Below, one piece after another: positions 23,982-33,757 of a stretch of DNA of 64,000 bases. Origin of the DNA: Candidatus Calescibacterium sp. (GTDB taxonomy: Bacteria; DRYD01). The stretch is taken from NCBI GenBank assembly GCA_025059235.1, contig JANXCV010000002.1, forward strand, positions 62,001-126,000. The letters are read 5' to 3'. Made by a program: the position numbers and the translations under genes. The notes under the pieces were generated by a model. That model did no database searches and was not told where the DNA came from. It saw nothing but the letters and a program-made list of their open reading frames with translations. Numbering within the stretch: position 1 is the stretch's first letter; each line of letters begins with the position of its first letter.

Positions 23982-25415
23982 TTACTCTGAAATTTTCCTT
24001 TTTATGAATTCTGTTATTCCCATAACAGAAATAGTTTCCAGTAAATTCGCTATCGGTATGAATGTTGGGAATGATAGCTTCAAAGCATGGAATATGAGTG
24101 TTGTTATCAGACCGGAGGTTAATACTATTATTTTATTCTTTTTATTGGAATCTGTTTGTAAAGTTTGATATATGCTTATTCCGATTGGACCTATTGTAAA
24201 TCCAAGTGAAAGATTTAGGCTTTTTTCCATAAAATCAAGGATATGAGAATATTTTTGAGAGTTCCTAATTTTTTCATGGTCTAATATTTTTGACAGAAGT
24301 AAATTCAGTACCATCAAGGGTAAAGAATAGATTGATTTTTTAATCATTAACAATCCTGAAAGCAATGAAAATTTCGCTTTAATCATTTTATTTCGATCAT
24401 TTTCCCTGTTTGCTTCTAGCATCTTCTCTAAGCTATCTGATACCTTCTTATGCGAAGAATAAAAAGAAAATACATCTAATACATGTCTTATTACTGGGAA
24501 CTTCGAAAAAATTTTTGATAGTTGTTTGCCTATGTTTCTCAAAAATCTGTTATCAACTAATTTTTCCAGAAAATTTTGTTCATAGAGATTTTTTATATAT
24601 TCATACTTGTATAACGATGTTTCTTTTAATTTTTGTGGTTCAAGATAGAATGTTAGGAATGATTCTGCAAAATCTTCTGTGGGCTTTGTTTGTGCATAAT
24701 CACTTACAAAATCTTTTATTCCCCAGGGATATTTGGGGAAAATAAAAAATAAGGAACTCTTGTAATTCGTTGGCACAAGCTTAAATCCTATATCTATCGT
24801 ATGTCCTATTTCATGAATCAGTACCTCTTGTAGTGTATATGGATAAGGATTTGAATATAAATGTATTGGAGTCGCATATATCCTGTCAACTACTAATCCT
24901 ACAGCATCATATTTATGATATATTTCGTTATTTATTTGTATCGATGACAAGTTATTTACGATTTTCAGCGGTAGATTGTCCAGCGTGGAAAGAATTTCTT
25001 GATATTTTGATTCCTCAGCTATTATGACTGGGTATTTAAATGGGATAATACTATGCAGATTGCCAATTTTTTCGATTATTGAAGAAATATATTTACCTAT
25101 CTTTTTTGCTATCTTTTGGATAGTAGGATTTTCTCGGGTTAAAAGGTTCATAATTCCTACTATTCCACCTATAGAAAGTGCTATTGGTACAGGTAAAAAG
25201 GTAGATAGTAAACCCAATATCGTTATTGTTGGTATATATGCTTCCAAGAAAACTTTTATTCCCTCTATTGCTTCTTCGGTAGGTCTTGTTAAGTAAGTTT
25301 TTGGATTATATTTATCTTTTAATTTTTCATCTCCGATTGGGCTTGTATTTTGATTATTTACCCTTCTTACTAGGGAAATATTTTCTAATGCTCTTGATAT
25401 TTTATCTCTAATCAT
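23982..25415 (-). CDS. Gluzincin-like HEXXH metalloprotease with hydrophobic flanks
   Basis: 477 residues, no signal peptide. VLIHEIGHTID (H201, E202, H205) is a zinc-protease motif, and about 45 residues on SDYAQTKPTEDFAESF supplies the third ligand (E247 or E251). This spacing and the YA...EDFAE.F pattern resemble anthrax-lethal-factor-like (ATLF) peptidases. A hydrophobic Gly-rich stretch precedes it (residues 58-92, ITILGLLSTFLPVPIALSIG) and two more follow near the C-terminus. It is the third gene of a unit with two small genes, starting two bases after the second. The target could be cell-wall, self or foreign protein; nothing nearby decides. Confidence 0.75.
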   Translation of the reverse strand: MIRDKISRALENISLVRRVNNQNTSPIGDEKLKDKYNPKTYLTRPTEEAIEGIKVFLEAYIPTITILGLLSTFLPVPIALSIGGIVGIMNLLTRENPTIQKIAKKIGKYISSIIEKIGNLHSIIPFKYPVIIAEESKYQEILSTLDNLPLKIVNNLSSIQINNEIYHKYDAVGLVVDRIYATPIHLYSNPYPYTLQEVLIHEIGHTIDIGFKLVPTNYKSSLFFIFPKYPWGIKDFVSDYAQTKPTEDFAESFLTFYLEPQKLKETSLYKYEYIKNLYEQNFLEKLVDNRFLRNIGKQLSKIFSKFPVIRHVLDVFSFYSSHKKVSDSLEKMLEANRENDRNKMIKAKFSLLSGLLMIKKSIYSLPLMVLNLLLSKILDHEKIRNSQKYSHILDFMEKSLNLSLGFTIGPIGISIYQTLQTDSNKKNKIIVLTSGLITTLIFHALKLSFPTFIPIANLLETISVMGITEFIKRKISE

Positions 25416-25417
25416 TT

Positions 25418-25795
25418 TTAGCTTTTAGTTTTTTCTGAGAAACTCGTGTATTTATTCTTCCTAATAAAGTGAGCCATGGGTAGTTTTGTAGCTTCAAACT
25501 CTTTATCTATTTTTTGAGCGTATTTATCTTCTTGTGCAGTTAATGGGGAGATGAAAACTCTATCTATGTTTTTGCTATTTTCATCTTGGAAACTCTCTAT
25601 TGAATCCTTGGTATATGTTATGTAATACACTGAGTGTGGAATACCTTCTGGAATCCTTATAAAATTAACTTCTCTTAATTCTTCTCTTTCTTCTTCACCT
25701 TTATTTGATCTCATGTACTGTATTGCTTGTTCTGTAGATATTCCAGTGGGATTTGTTAATAGTTTTATGGTTGTTTCTGTTGCTCTATATTCCAC
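25418..25795 (-). CDS. Small unknown protein upstream of the HEXXH protease
   Basis: 125 residues, soluble, highly charged, without signal peptide or membrane span. Segments include NFIRIPEGIPHSVYYITYTK and DRVFISPLTAQEDKYAQKID. It overlaps the preceding 91-aa gene by 31 bases and ends two bases before the protease start, so the three are co-translated. Being encoded immediately before a protease, it could be a chaperone, inhibitor or propeptide-like partner. I recognise no family. Confidence 0.6.
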   Translation of the reverse strand: MEYRATETTIKLLTNPTGISTEQAIQYMRSNKGEEEREELREVNFIRIPEGIPHSVYYITYTKDSIESFQDENSKNIDRVFISPLTAQEDKYAQKIDKEFEATKLPMAHFIRKNKYTSFSEKTKS

Positions 25796-26040
25796 GAAGG
25801 CATTTCGCAGATTGATGAATATATTTTCATATTGCCGATGGATAAGGTAAAAGTATCGTTGGGATTCTTCAGTGTTATAAAATAGTCTCGTTTCCAGGCG
25901 TCTATTATTATGACATTTACATTGTATTTTTTTGCCAAACTTTCTAAATTTTTCTTAACTTTGGTACCATAAGAACCAACTATGAAAGTAAATTTGGCAC
26001 TTTTCGTATGACTGAACGTTATCTCGTAAGTCTTATACAT
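25765..26040 (-). CDS. Small beta-rich unknown protein, first gene of the protease unit
   Basis: 91 residues, alternating beta and helix (YEITFSHTKSAKFTFIVGSY, KVKKNLESLAKKYNVNVIII). No signal peptide. The ATG at 26040 has only a weak GGAG about 17 bases upstream. A T-tract element (complement of 26174-26200, ACATTTTTTTTACA) lies about 135 bases upstream and also occurs before the subtilase gene. Family unknown. Confidence 0.55.
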   Translation of the reverse strand: MYKTYEITFSHTKSAKFTFIVGSYGTKVKKNLESLAKKYNVNVIIIDAWKRDYFITLKNPNDTFTLSIGNMKIYSSICEMPSWNIEQQKQP

Positions 26041-26198
26041 TTGTAATCTTCTAAAACTCCAGAGGTTTGACTATTCGTTTCATGTGTACTGTATTTATCC
26101 ACCATACAGATATTTTATATTGCTTTTCAGGGTAATAATCTAAGAAAAGTAAAGGAGGTATGTAGACGAATGGTTGTAAAAAAAATGTAAAAAGAATT

Positions 26199-26954
26199 TT
26201 AGTTTATAAACCCAAGTAATTGGCTAACTCCTATCACAGGAGCTATTTCTGCTTTTACTGCAATATCTATGTTTTTAAATTTGTAGATTTGAAATTTGGG
26301 TTTAAATATTTCCAGTTCTTCTTTTGACCAACCACCTTCGGGACCTACTAGCATTGCTATCTTTTGTGGATTACCTACGGAGTTACCAAATTCAGATTCT
26401 GCTCTTGGGTCAAACACTATAACCTTTTCATACTCTTTTAATAATTCTTCGACAATATTTTCTAGCTTTTTATCTATATATTGTATCTCTGTTATAAAAT
26501 GTTTCCTTACGTATATGCTGTTCCAGTATATTATCTTTCTTAGTCTTTCTATTTTTCGGTAAACTTCTTCGAATTTAACGGCTATGAATTTTGACCTCAT
26601 CAGAAAAATAGAGTTTATAGGTAGCTGCGATATATATTCTATACTATCTTCGAAATATCTAGATTTCAGAGGTACGACAAAGATATCAATAATCGGAAAA
26701 TTTTTTTGGATATATTTTTTTTCTTCGATGTTTAATCTAACTCTGAATTTATCTAAAACTCTGTCAAAGTAGGATATGAAAAATTCGTACCTATTCACTC
26801 TATTTTCTTTCGAATTTATAATTATTTTCTCGCCCTTTCCAATTCTCAACACGTGAATAAGATAATGCATAATTTCGCTATCTAATTCGATTACAGTTGA
26901 GCCCGTGGTTATACCTCTGAAAATCGATTCTTCCAAGAATATAACCATACTCAA
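26199..26954 (-). CDS. rsmE: 16S rRNA (uracil(1498)-N3)-methyltransferase
   Basis: SPOUT-family enzyme methylating U1498 of 16S rRNA with SAM. The C-terminal knot motif MLVGPEGGWSKEELE is diagnostic, followed by a variant of the usual ILRTETA loop (KNIDIAVKAEIAPV). The N-terminal PUA-like domain contains HYLIHVLRIGKGEKI. 251 residues is normal. The frame opens at TTG 26954; the ATG two codons later (26948) may be the real start, neither has a strong ribosome site. The usual Arg of RTETA is replaced here (AVKAEIAP), a mild oddity. Confidence 0.9.
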   Translation of the reverse strand: MSMVIFLEESIFRGITTGSTVIELDSEIMHYLIHVLRIGKGEKIIINSKENRVNRYEFFISYFDRVLDKFRVRLNIEEKKYIQKNFPIIDIFVVPLKSRYFEDSIEYISQLPINSIFLMRSKFIAVKFEEVYRKIERLRKIIYWNSIYVRKHFITEIQYIDKKLENIVEELLKEYEKVIVFDPRAESEFGNSVGNPQKIAMLVGPEGGWSKEELEIFKPKFQIYKFKNIDIAVKAEIAPVIGVSQLLGFIN

Positions 26955-27060
26955 TAAAATCTTTCTATTGTAAATTATGTTAACCTTTGAACGATTAGGA
27001 TATTTTTGAAGGACTAAGGAGATACTTGTTTAATTATTTTGAGGGAAAGGGTTTTTATGA

Positions 27061-28386
27061 ATGAAAACAGTTCGAAAAAAATTTTCCTTCTTCATACTAT
27101 TTCTATTCATAAGTTTTGACTTATCGTGGAGTATAGATAGTATAATTCAAAACCTTCCTGAGGTAAAGAAAGCTGAAAATGAAATCTACTCTGCCTACTA
27201 TGATCTCAAGCTAACCTACTCTCAATTTGGTGTAAATATTGATTCTTTCTACCGTTACTCATATAATCAGCCTACCGTATCTGTTAACCTAGGACCAGCA
27301 CAATTGAGAGTATCTCAAGACTTTACATATAACTACGGATTAAATTTGAACTGGATAATTAAGACTTTTGGATTATTAGAAAACCAAATAACTTCTAAAG
27401 AAATTATATACATTTCGAAAGTGTTGAAGTATCAACAAACTATTAGCGATATGTACTTTAGGTTTTATCAACTATTTTACGAGATGTTGAAAGCATATAT
27501 TCTATTAGATTTTTCAAATAGAAGTATAGCCTATTCGAAAGAATTACTATACAATACGAAGAAACTATATGATGTTGGAGTAGTTGCAAAGGTAGATTAT
27601 TTGAGAGCTTTGTCGACATACCAAGAATTTTTAGCTCAGAACAAGTCTGCATACCAAAATTACATCCTGGCAACTCAAAATATTTATTCATTTCTAGTCA
27701 CCAAAGACAATACTGGCTTGGATAAGTTGTTTAGAAAGTATACGGAATATCTGGATTCTGATTTTGTTTATGATTTGCCGGAGAATAGAAAGAGTCCTGA
27801 AGAACTTAGAGTATCGAAAATACTATATTCTAACATTATCTCCCTGATTCATCAAAAAAAGGCCACTGCTTCTCAAAACTTTCCTATACTATCCCTTAAC
27901 TCTCTTTACTTACGACAAAAATCTGCTACCTTCTCAAGAGAATATAACTTTAACATAACCTTGTCCCTAAGTTGGAAAATTTTTGATTCTAACTTATCCA
28001 AAAATCAACAGGAAATTATAAAACATCAAATTTATAGTTTATATGAGGAGTACAAGAGAAATATTATCAATCTGATGAACATGCAATCACAAATAAGGTT
28101 AAAACATCAAATAGATTATTCAATGTATAGCTCTCTATTATATAATCTTGATTACCGTAAAGAAGCATTCAGACTAATCAAATTAAAGTATGAGAATGGA
28201 TTAGCTACATATCTGGATTACTTGGACTCTCAAAACAATCTCCTTCAAACACAGCTTAACATCAAAAATTATAAAAATGAACTGTTTATGAATTATGTAA
28301 CTTATCTTTACTTGAACGACTTAGATTTGAGTACTAAAGAAGTAATAGAGAAGAAACTAATGCATAATCTAAAGAAGGAAGAATAG
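27061..28386 (+). CDS. TolC-like outer membrane efflux protein
   Basis: 441 residues. A signal peptide (FFILFLFISFDLSWS) is followed by long heptad-rich helices typical of the TolC/OEP fold, with two repeats: YNTKKLYDVGVVAKVDYLRA in the first half and IKLKYENGLATYLDYLDSQN in the second, each with the family's G-x-x-x-x-x-x-x-L pattern. It would form the outer-membrane channel and periplasmic tunnel. First gene of the operon; the adaptor gene follows directly. The start is placed at ATG 27061 with GAGGGAAAGGG about 10 bases upstream. Confidence 0.88.
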   Translation: MKTVRKKFSFFILFLFISFDLSWSIDSIIQNLPEVKKAENEIYSAYYDLKLTYSQFGVNIDSFYRYSYNQPTVSVNLGPAQLRVSQDFTYNYGLNLNWIIKTFGLLENQITSKEIIYISKVLKYQQTISDMYFRFYQLFYEMLKAYILLDFSNRSIAYSKELLYNTKKLYDVGVVAKVDYLRALSTYQEFLAQNKSAYQNYILATQNIYSFLVTKDNTGLDKLFRKYTEYLDSDFVYDLPENRKSPEELRVSKILYSNIISLIHQKKATASQNFPILSLNSLYLRQKSATFSREYNFNITLSLSWKIFDSNLSKNQQEIIKHQIYSLYEEYKRNIINLMNMQSQIRLKHQIDYSMYSSLLYNLDYRKEAFRLIKLKYENGLATYLDYLDSQNNLLQTQLNIKNYKNELFMNYVTYLYLNDLDLSTKEVIEKKLMHNLKKEE

Positions 28387-29700
28387 ATGAGCAAGAAATA
28401 TTTGTTTGCTTCTATGCTAGTATTTGTAATTTTCATGTTCAATCTATTTTCCTGCTCTAATGAACAGAAAGTTAACCTGAGAGATGAAAGATCGGACAAT
28501 GTTTCTACGCCGGTATTGGTAAAAAAATCTTACCTCGGAACTCTGGATACCTATCTCGAAACCGATGCAAGAGTAGAGTTTGAAAAGATTAGCAATATAT
28601 CCTTTCAGGTATCTGGAAAAATAAAAGATATTTTTGTTAAAGAAGGTGATAGAGTAAACAAAGGACAAATATTAGCTTCTCTGGATAAAACCATATATAA
28701 TCAACAACTTCAGCAAATGTATCAAACTGTTTTGGCTACAAAGGCAAATTACGAACAATCTGTATATAATCTAAAAATTCAGAAGATACAAATAGAATCA
28801 GAACTTACAAAAGCGGAACTAGCATATAAACAAGCTCTAGAAAACCTCTACCTAGCACAAACATTCCTATATCAATCTAAAAACGATTTTGAAAGATACT
28901 CTAAACTTTATGAAGAGGGAGTTATATCTTCACAACAATTCGAAAATATAAAAATACAGTACCAAAATAATCTTACAAATTATTACAATACCAGAATTGC
29001 TCTTCAACAAGCAGAACAAAACTTGAAGGTAGCTAGGCTTAAAAAAGAGAGAATATCAATATTTGAAAACCAAGTCAAGTTCAACTACTCTAATTACCTC
29101 TCATCTTTAAAGGGTTATCAAATAGCAAAAGAAAATTTGAAATATACAGATCTATATTCTCCAATTTCAGGAATAATTTTGAAAAAATATCAGGATGTTG
29201 GAAGTGTGGTCAATCCATCCCTACTCGTTTTCACAATAGGAGTACCAGAAAGTAAGATAGTTAAGGCTTCCATATCAGATATAGATGCAAAAAAGATAAA
29301 GCCTAACAGTAAAGCATTCGTAAATTTTAAAAACAAAAAGTATGACATAATAATAACCAAAATTTATCCCAACATAAACTATATAGGTCAATCCTACATA
29401 GAGGCAAGATTTATTGAACCAAATAATGATCTTAACCATAATGACTATGTTAATTTGACAATAGTTACTGATTCAATATACGGTGTTATTATACCTCGCC
29501 AAGCAATAATATACTCTGAACAAAGTTCATACGTTTTTGTAGTAGAAAATAATAGGGCTATCAAAAGGAACATAAAAATAATTTCTAGTTCGGGAGAATT
29601 ATCGGTTGTAGAAGGTATTAAACCTGGTCAAAAGGTGGTTATTGACGGACAATACTTCATTAAAGATGGAGACCTAGTCAAAGTGATTGAAAAGGAATAA
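28387..29700 (+). CDS. RND efflux periplasmic adaptor lipoprotein (HlyD/AcrA family)
   Basis: 437 residues. A lipoprotein signal ends in the lipobox LFSC, so it should be anchored to a membrane by its Cys. Then come the biotinyl-lipoyl half-motif ISFQVSGKIKDIFVKEGDRV, a long coiled-coil hairpin of roughly 130 residues, the second lipoyl half YSPISGIILKKYQDVGSVV, a beta-barrel domain and a membrane-proximal domain (GELSVVEGIKPGQKVVIDG). It bridges pump and TolC channel. It begins directly after the TolC-like stop and overlaps the frame of the pump gene. Confidence 0.92.
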   Translation: MSKKYLFASMLVFVIFMFNLFSCSNEQKVNLRDERSDNVSTPVLVKKSYLGTLDTYLETDARVEFEKISNISFQVSGKIKDIFVKEGDRVNKGQILASLDKTIYNQQLQQMYQTVLATKANYEQSVYNLKIQKIQIESELTKAELAYKQALENLYLAQTFLYQSKNDFERYSKLYEEGVISSQQFENIKIQYQNNLTNYYNTRIALQQAEQNLKVARLKKERISIFENQVKFNYSNYLSSLKGYQIAKENLKYTDLYSPISGIILKKYQDVGSVVNPSLLVFTIGVPESKIVKASISDIDAKKIKPNSKAFVNFKNKKYDIIITKIYPNINYIGQSYIEARFIEPNNDLNHNDYVNLTIVTDSIYGVIIPRQAIIYSEQSSYVFVVENNRAIKRNIKIISSSGELSVVEGIKPGQKVVIDGQYFIKDGDLVKVIEKE

Positions 29701-29704
29701 CAGC

Positions 29705-32700
29705 ATGATAAGGCTTGCTCTAGAAAAATGGGTCGCAGTTTTTGTCCTAAGTGTTTCAATACTTCTTATGGGTATAGTATCCGTTATTAACCTTAAAATA
29801 GAACTTTTACCAGATATAAATTATCCATTGATTATCATTACTACTGTATATCCAGGAGCATCACCTGAAAGAGTAGAAAGAGACCTAACCCAAAAGATAG
29901 AAAATGTCGTATCTCTGGTAGACAATGTAAAAAAAATAACTTCTACTAGCGCAGAGGGTTTATCCATAGTTAGAGCTGAATTTGAATGGGGAACGAACCT
30001 AGAATACGCTATATTTGACATAAGACAGAAATTGGATAGAATAAGAGATACTCTTCCGGATGAAGCCGAAACGCCGGCTATAAATAAGCAAAACGTCAGG
30101 TCATTGCTTCCAGTTGCTTTTCTAGCTCTTACCGGAAACTTCGACAGAAAATATCTCAGATTCTTAGCAGATGAAATAGTTTCCAAGAGGTTGGAGTCGG
30201 TTCCAGGTGTAGGTAGTACCACTGTCCTGGGAGGATTGAAAAGAGAAATTCAAGTGATAATAGATCAAGAGTCAGTATACAAATATAACTTCTCTGTATT
30301 CAATATCGTTAATTCAATAAGAGCAAATAATATTAATATCCCTACGGGATATATAACCTTGGGGAATAAGGATTTTACCATAAGACCGTTTAGTGAATTT
30401 CATAGCTTAGATGAGATAAAACTAGTTCCAGTCAAGTTTGAACCAGGAAAGACAATAAGAGTTTCTGATGTTGCTCAAGTTGTTGATGGTACAAGAGATG
30501 TTCAAAGTTATGCCATTTCTAACTTCAAACCAGCTTCTTATATTCTGGTTTTCAAGGAAGCAGATATTAATTCTGTCGATGCAGTCAGAAGGGTAAGAAA
30601 TGCTGTACCTTTGATAAATAGATCTCTACCTGAAGGGGCTGAGCTTGAGGTGGTTTTTGGGTTTGATGAGAGGCTAGTACCCATAATAAGAAATATCCAA
30701 GAAGAAGCCTTATACGCTTCTGGACTTGCAGTTCTTATCATATTTTTCTTTTTGCTTTCATTCAGGAGTACTATTATTTCTGCTGTTTCAATTCCTTTGT
30801 CAATATTGGCAACTGCTACCGGTTTGTATTTCAATGGAACATCGATAAATATAATAAGTATGGGTGCTGTTGCTCTTGCAATAGGCAGAATAGTTGATGA
30901 CTCAATAGTCGTAATAGAAGCTATCCAAAGAAATATCACTACTTCGACGATAAAGGGGGTAAATGATCTCAAGGATGTTATCGTAAAGGGTACTAATGAG
31001 GTTCTTCCTGCGATAGTAGCATCTACTCTCACTACAGTGATTGTTTTTGTTCCCATAGTATTTATTCAGGGGCTTGCTAGAGAACTATTCATCGATTTTG
31101 CAATCGTCATAATTCTAGGGTTATTAGCTTCTTTGGTTGTTGCTGCCTTCGTAGTACCCCCTCTATTCCTGTTATTCTATAAAAACAAATATGACATATT
31201 CCATGAAAATTTTACGGACAAGCTTTTAGGACATGTAAAGAAAATATATATAAAAATTTTACTATTGGCTTTAAAAAATAGACTTTCTACCTTGCTGATC
31301 TCATTTATTATATTTTTGGTATCAATTTTTCTAGTTATTAACACGAAGAAGGATTTTTTGCCTAGCGGAGCTTTTCCCGTAATAAATGTCCAAGTCTACA
31401 ATTCAGTCGGTGGAACACTTTATGACACCTATGAAAAAGGACTTAAAGTTTTAGAGATTCTGTATAATACTGCCATAAAGCATACCGATGTTCTAGGTGC
31501 TACCTTGTCAGCTGGTGGGGATAGCGAAGCAATTAGTTTTATCGTATCAATAGCCGGAGTATCTACTATATCTTCCATATGTGAAACGAGAATAAAATTT
31601 GATAGTAAGGATTTTAACAAATATCCTATTATTGTAAGTGAAGCCAGAGAGAAAATAAATCAGATACCTGGAATAAGTATAAACGTAACCGATACTTTTA
31701 GAAGTTTGGCAGGATTAGGAGGAACTAAGCAAATAGAGGTGGTTATAACCGGAGAGGATATCGATACCTTGTGGGAGCTAGGTAATAAGTATAAATCGAG
31801 GTTCAGCAGAATCCCTGGTGTTCTGGATCTCGATCTATCCTGGAAGAAGGGAGTTCCTGAACTAAAGGTAGAAGTAGATAGAAGAAAAGCAGCTTTCTAC
31901 GGTATAAATACTCTTGATGTTACCAACCTACTTCAATTATCAACCAGTGGAACGTTGGCCGGAAAATACAAAGAAAAAGGATATGAGTATGATATAAGGG
32001 TAAGGATACCCAAGCCCATAAACGAACAACAAATGCTTAACTTACCAATATTCTCTCCTGTTATGATGAAAAACATACCCCTAAGAGAGATAGCATATGT
32101 GAAGCCAGATTACGGACCAGTAATTGTAGAAAGATATGAAAGGGTAAGATGTATAAGAATATATGGTAACAAAGAACCGACATATAGTCTGAGTCAAATC
32201 TTAGAAAACATGAAAAAGATATTTCAAGAAGAACCTCTACCAACCGGATATACATATATGTTCAAAGGAGAAGAAGAACAAAGATCTGATACCTTCACAG
32301 CATTTACTCTGATAATAATTTTAGGTATATTCTTAATATATACTGTCCTTGCTATACAGTTTAACTCTCTTATACAACCGTTTATTCTTATGGTTTCTAT
32401 TCCGTTAGAAATTATAGGTGTAGTTATTGCTTTGAATTTATTTGGAACAACACTTAATTTAATGTCTTTAATGGGTATACTTATGGTCACAGGTATAGTG
32501 GTTAGTAATGCAGTTTTATTGATAGACTATGCTAATAAGTTAAGGGAGAGTCAAAATTTATCAGTTAATGATGCTCTTATAGTTGCTGGGACCGTAAGGT
32601 TAAAACCTATTCTTATGACTACTTTAGCTACTATATTTGCTATGATACCTTTGTCTATGGGATTAAGGGAAGGGGGATACTTGTTGAAACCTCTTGCGGT

Positions 32701-32809
32701 AGCTGTTATCGGTGGACTTACTAGCTCGACTCTACTTACACTGATAGTAGTACCCGTCGTTTACTCAGTAGTAGAAGATATAAGAAAAAAATTCATAAAG
32801 ATCAAGTAG
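29705..32809 (+). CDS. RND-family efflux pump (AcrB/MdtB-like)
   Basis: About 1034 residues, proton-driven inner-membrane exporter of the HAE1/AcrB type. Features in order: TM1 (VFVLSVSILLMGIVSVINL), porter segment YPGASPERVERDLTQKIE, TM2-6 with the proton-relay stretch AIGRIVDDSIVVIEA (two acidic residues), the repeat half with TM7 and TM8-12 including GILMVTGIVVSNAVLLIDYA. An earlier TTG opens the frame at 29687, but AAAGGAATAACAGC places the ATG at 29705. Drug, lipid or metal specificity cannot be told. With the two upstream genes it forms a complete tripartite pump, evidence for an outer membrane. Confidence 0.94.
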   Translation: MIRLALEKWVAVFVLSVSILLMGIVSVINLKIELLPDINYPLIIITTVYPGASPERVERDLTQKIENVVSLVDNVKKITSTSAEGLSIVRAEFEWGTNLEYAIFDIRQKLDRIRDTLPDEAETPAINKQNVRSLLPVAFLALTGNFDRKYLRFLADEIVSKRLESVPGVGSTTVLGGLKREIQVIIDQESVYKYNFSVFNIVNSIRANNINIPTGYITLGNKDFTIRPFSEFHSLDEIKLVPVKFEPGKTIRVSDVAQVVDGTRDVQSYAISNFKPASYILVFKEADINSVDAVRRVRNAVPLINRSLPEGAELEVVFGFDERLVPIIRNIQEEALYASGLAVLIIFFFLLSFRSTIISAVSIPLSILATATGLYFNGTSINIISMGAVALAIGRIVDDSIVVIEAIQRNITTSTIKGVNDLKDVIVKGTNEVLPAIVASTLTTVIVFVPIVFIQGLARELFIDFAIVIILGLLASLVVAAFVVPPLFLLFYKNKYDIFHENFTDKLLGHVKKIYIKILLLALKNRLSTLLISFIIFLVSIFLVINTKKDFLPSGAFPVINVQVYNSVGGTLYDTYEKGLKVLEILYNTAIKHTDVLGATLSAGGDSEAISFIVSIAGVSTISSICETRIKFDSKDFNKYPIIVSEAREKINQIPGISINVTDTFRSLAGLGGTKQIEVVITGEDIDTLWELGNKYKSRFSRIPGVLDLDLSWKKGVPELKVEVDRRKAAFYGINTLDVTNLLQLSTSGTLAGKYKEKGYEYDIRVRIPKPINEQQMLNLPIFSPVMMKNIPLREIAYVKPDYGPVIVERYERVRCIRIYGNKEPTYSLSQILENMKKIFQEEPLPTGYTYMFKGEEEQRSDTFTAFTLIIILGIFLIYTVLAIQFNSLIQPFILMVSIPLEIIGVVIALNLFGTTLNLMSLMGILMVTGIVVSNAVLLIDYANKLRESQNLSVNDALIVAGTVRLKPILMTTLATIFAMIPLSMGLREGGYLLKPLAVAVIGGLTSSTLLTLIVVPVVYSVVEDIRKKFIKIK

Positions 32810-32822
32810 AAGGGGTGTTTGT

Positions 32823-33692
32823 ATGATCGGAGTACTTCTTATGAGTTATGGAAGCATATACTCTCTTGATGATGTAGAAAGGTTTTATACTCACATCTTA
32901 AAGGGGAAAAAACCAAGACCAACTTTACTTGAAGAACTCAAGCAAAGATTTATTGCAATAGGTGGGTATAGTCCGCTAAATCAGATATCAAGGAAACAAG
33001 CAGAGAAATTACAGAAAGCCTTGGGAGAAAAATACAAGGTTTATCTGGCATTTAAACACATAGACCCGTACATAGAAGACGTCGTTTTGCAAATGGAAAA
33101 AGATGATATCTCAAAAGCTATCGGTATAATACTTTCTCCATATTACTCTAACTATAACATATCTGACTATTTTAAGAGAGCGAAATCAGAGAAAATACAT
33201 TTTTCATACGTATATGGATATTACGATAACCCGATGCTAATAGAGTGTTTTAAAAGAAGAATAGTTGAGTTACTGGATAGATTGAATAATATTGGTGATC
33301 TTTTCTTTATTTTTAGTGCGCATAGTTTACCGGAGAAGATACTTCCTGATCCTTATCCTGAGCAGCTTAGATATGTGGTTAATAAATTGGTACAGGAGCT
33401 TTCTATAGAGAACTATGCTTTTGCTTATCAGAGTGCAGGAAGAACCAGTGAAAAGTGGTTGGGACCAGATATACTCGAGGTAATACAAAACACAGCAAGC
33501 AAATACAAAACTATAATTAGTTGTCCAATAGGGTTTATTTCTGATCATCTTGAGGTACTGTATGACATAGACATAGAGGCTAAGAATTTGGCTAAGACCC
33601 TTGGTAGTGAGCTCTATCGGATAAGACTTCTGAACGATGACGAAGACTTTATAGAAACTTTGAAACGTCTTGTTTTTGACAATGCTGCCTGA
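32823..33692 (+). CDS. hemH: Ferrochelatase
   Basis: Inserts iron into protoporphyrin IX or coproporphyrin III. Visible: LLMSYGSIYSLDDVERFY at the N-terminus, GGYSPLNQIS, the catalytic His in FSAHSLPEKI, YQSAGRTSEKWLGPDI and CPIGFISDHLEVLYDID with the second active-site acidic residues. At 289 residues it is shorter than most (310-320). The start ATG follows AAGGGGTG by about six bases. It trails the efflux operon by 13 bases and may be read through. No other heme genes are present here, so which porphyrin it uses is open. Confidence 0.92.
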   Translation: MIGVLLMSYGSIYSLDDVERFYTHILKGKKPRPTLLEELKQRFIAIGGYSPLNQISRKQAEKLQKALGEKYKVYLAFKHIDPYIEDVVLQMEKDDISKAIGIILSPYYSNYNISDYFKRAKSEKIHFSYVYGYYDNPMLIECFKRRIVELLDRLNNIGDLFFIFSAHSLPEKILPDPYPEQLRYVVNKLVQELSIENYAFAYQSAGRTSEKWLGPDILEVIQNTASKYKTIISCPIGFISDHLEVLYDIDIEAKNLAKTLGSELYRIRLLNDDEDFIETLKRLVFDNAA

Positions 33693-33698
33693 GTTAAC

Positions 33699-33757
33699 TA
33701 TGTATACTCGTAGTTTTTCTTTATGTATTTTCTTTATGTATGCTCATAGTTTTTCTT
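33699..33757. repeat. Imperfect direct repeat duplicating the 3' end of rpmF
   Basis: TATGTATACTCGTAGTTTTT at 33699 recurs as TATGTATGCTCATAGTTTTT at 33735 (36 bases apart, two differences over 23 bases). The second copy is the last codons of rpmF on the minus strand; the first is a downstream echo of the same codons plus stop. It suggests a small tandem duplication. Confidence 0.7.

Noticed and set aside
30538..31056. 172-codon open frame antisense to the RND pump
   Set aside because: The pump has unmistakable family motifs through this segment; the antisense frame has none.
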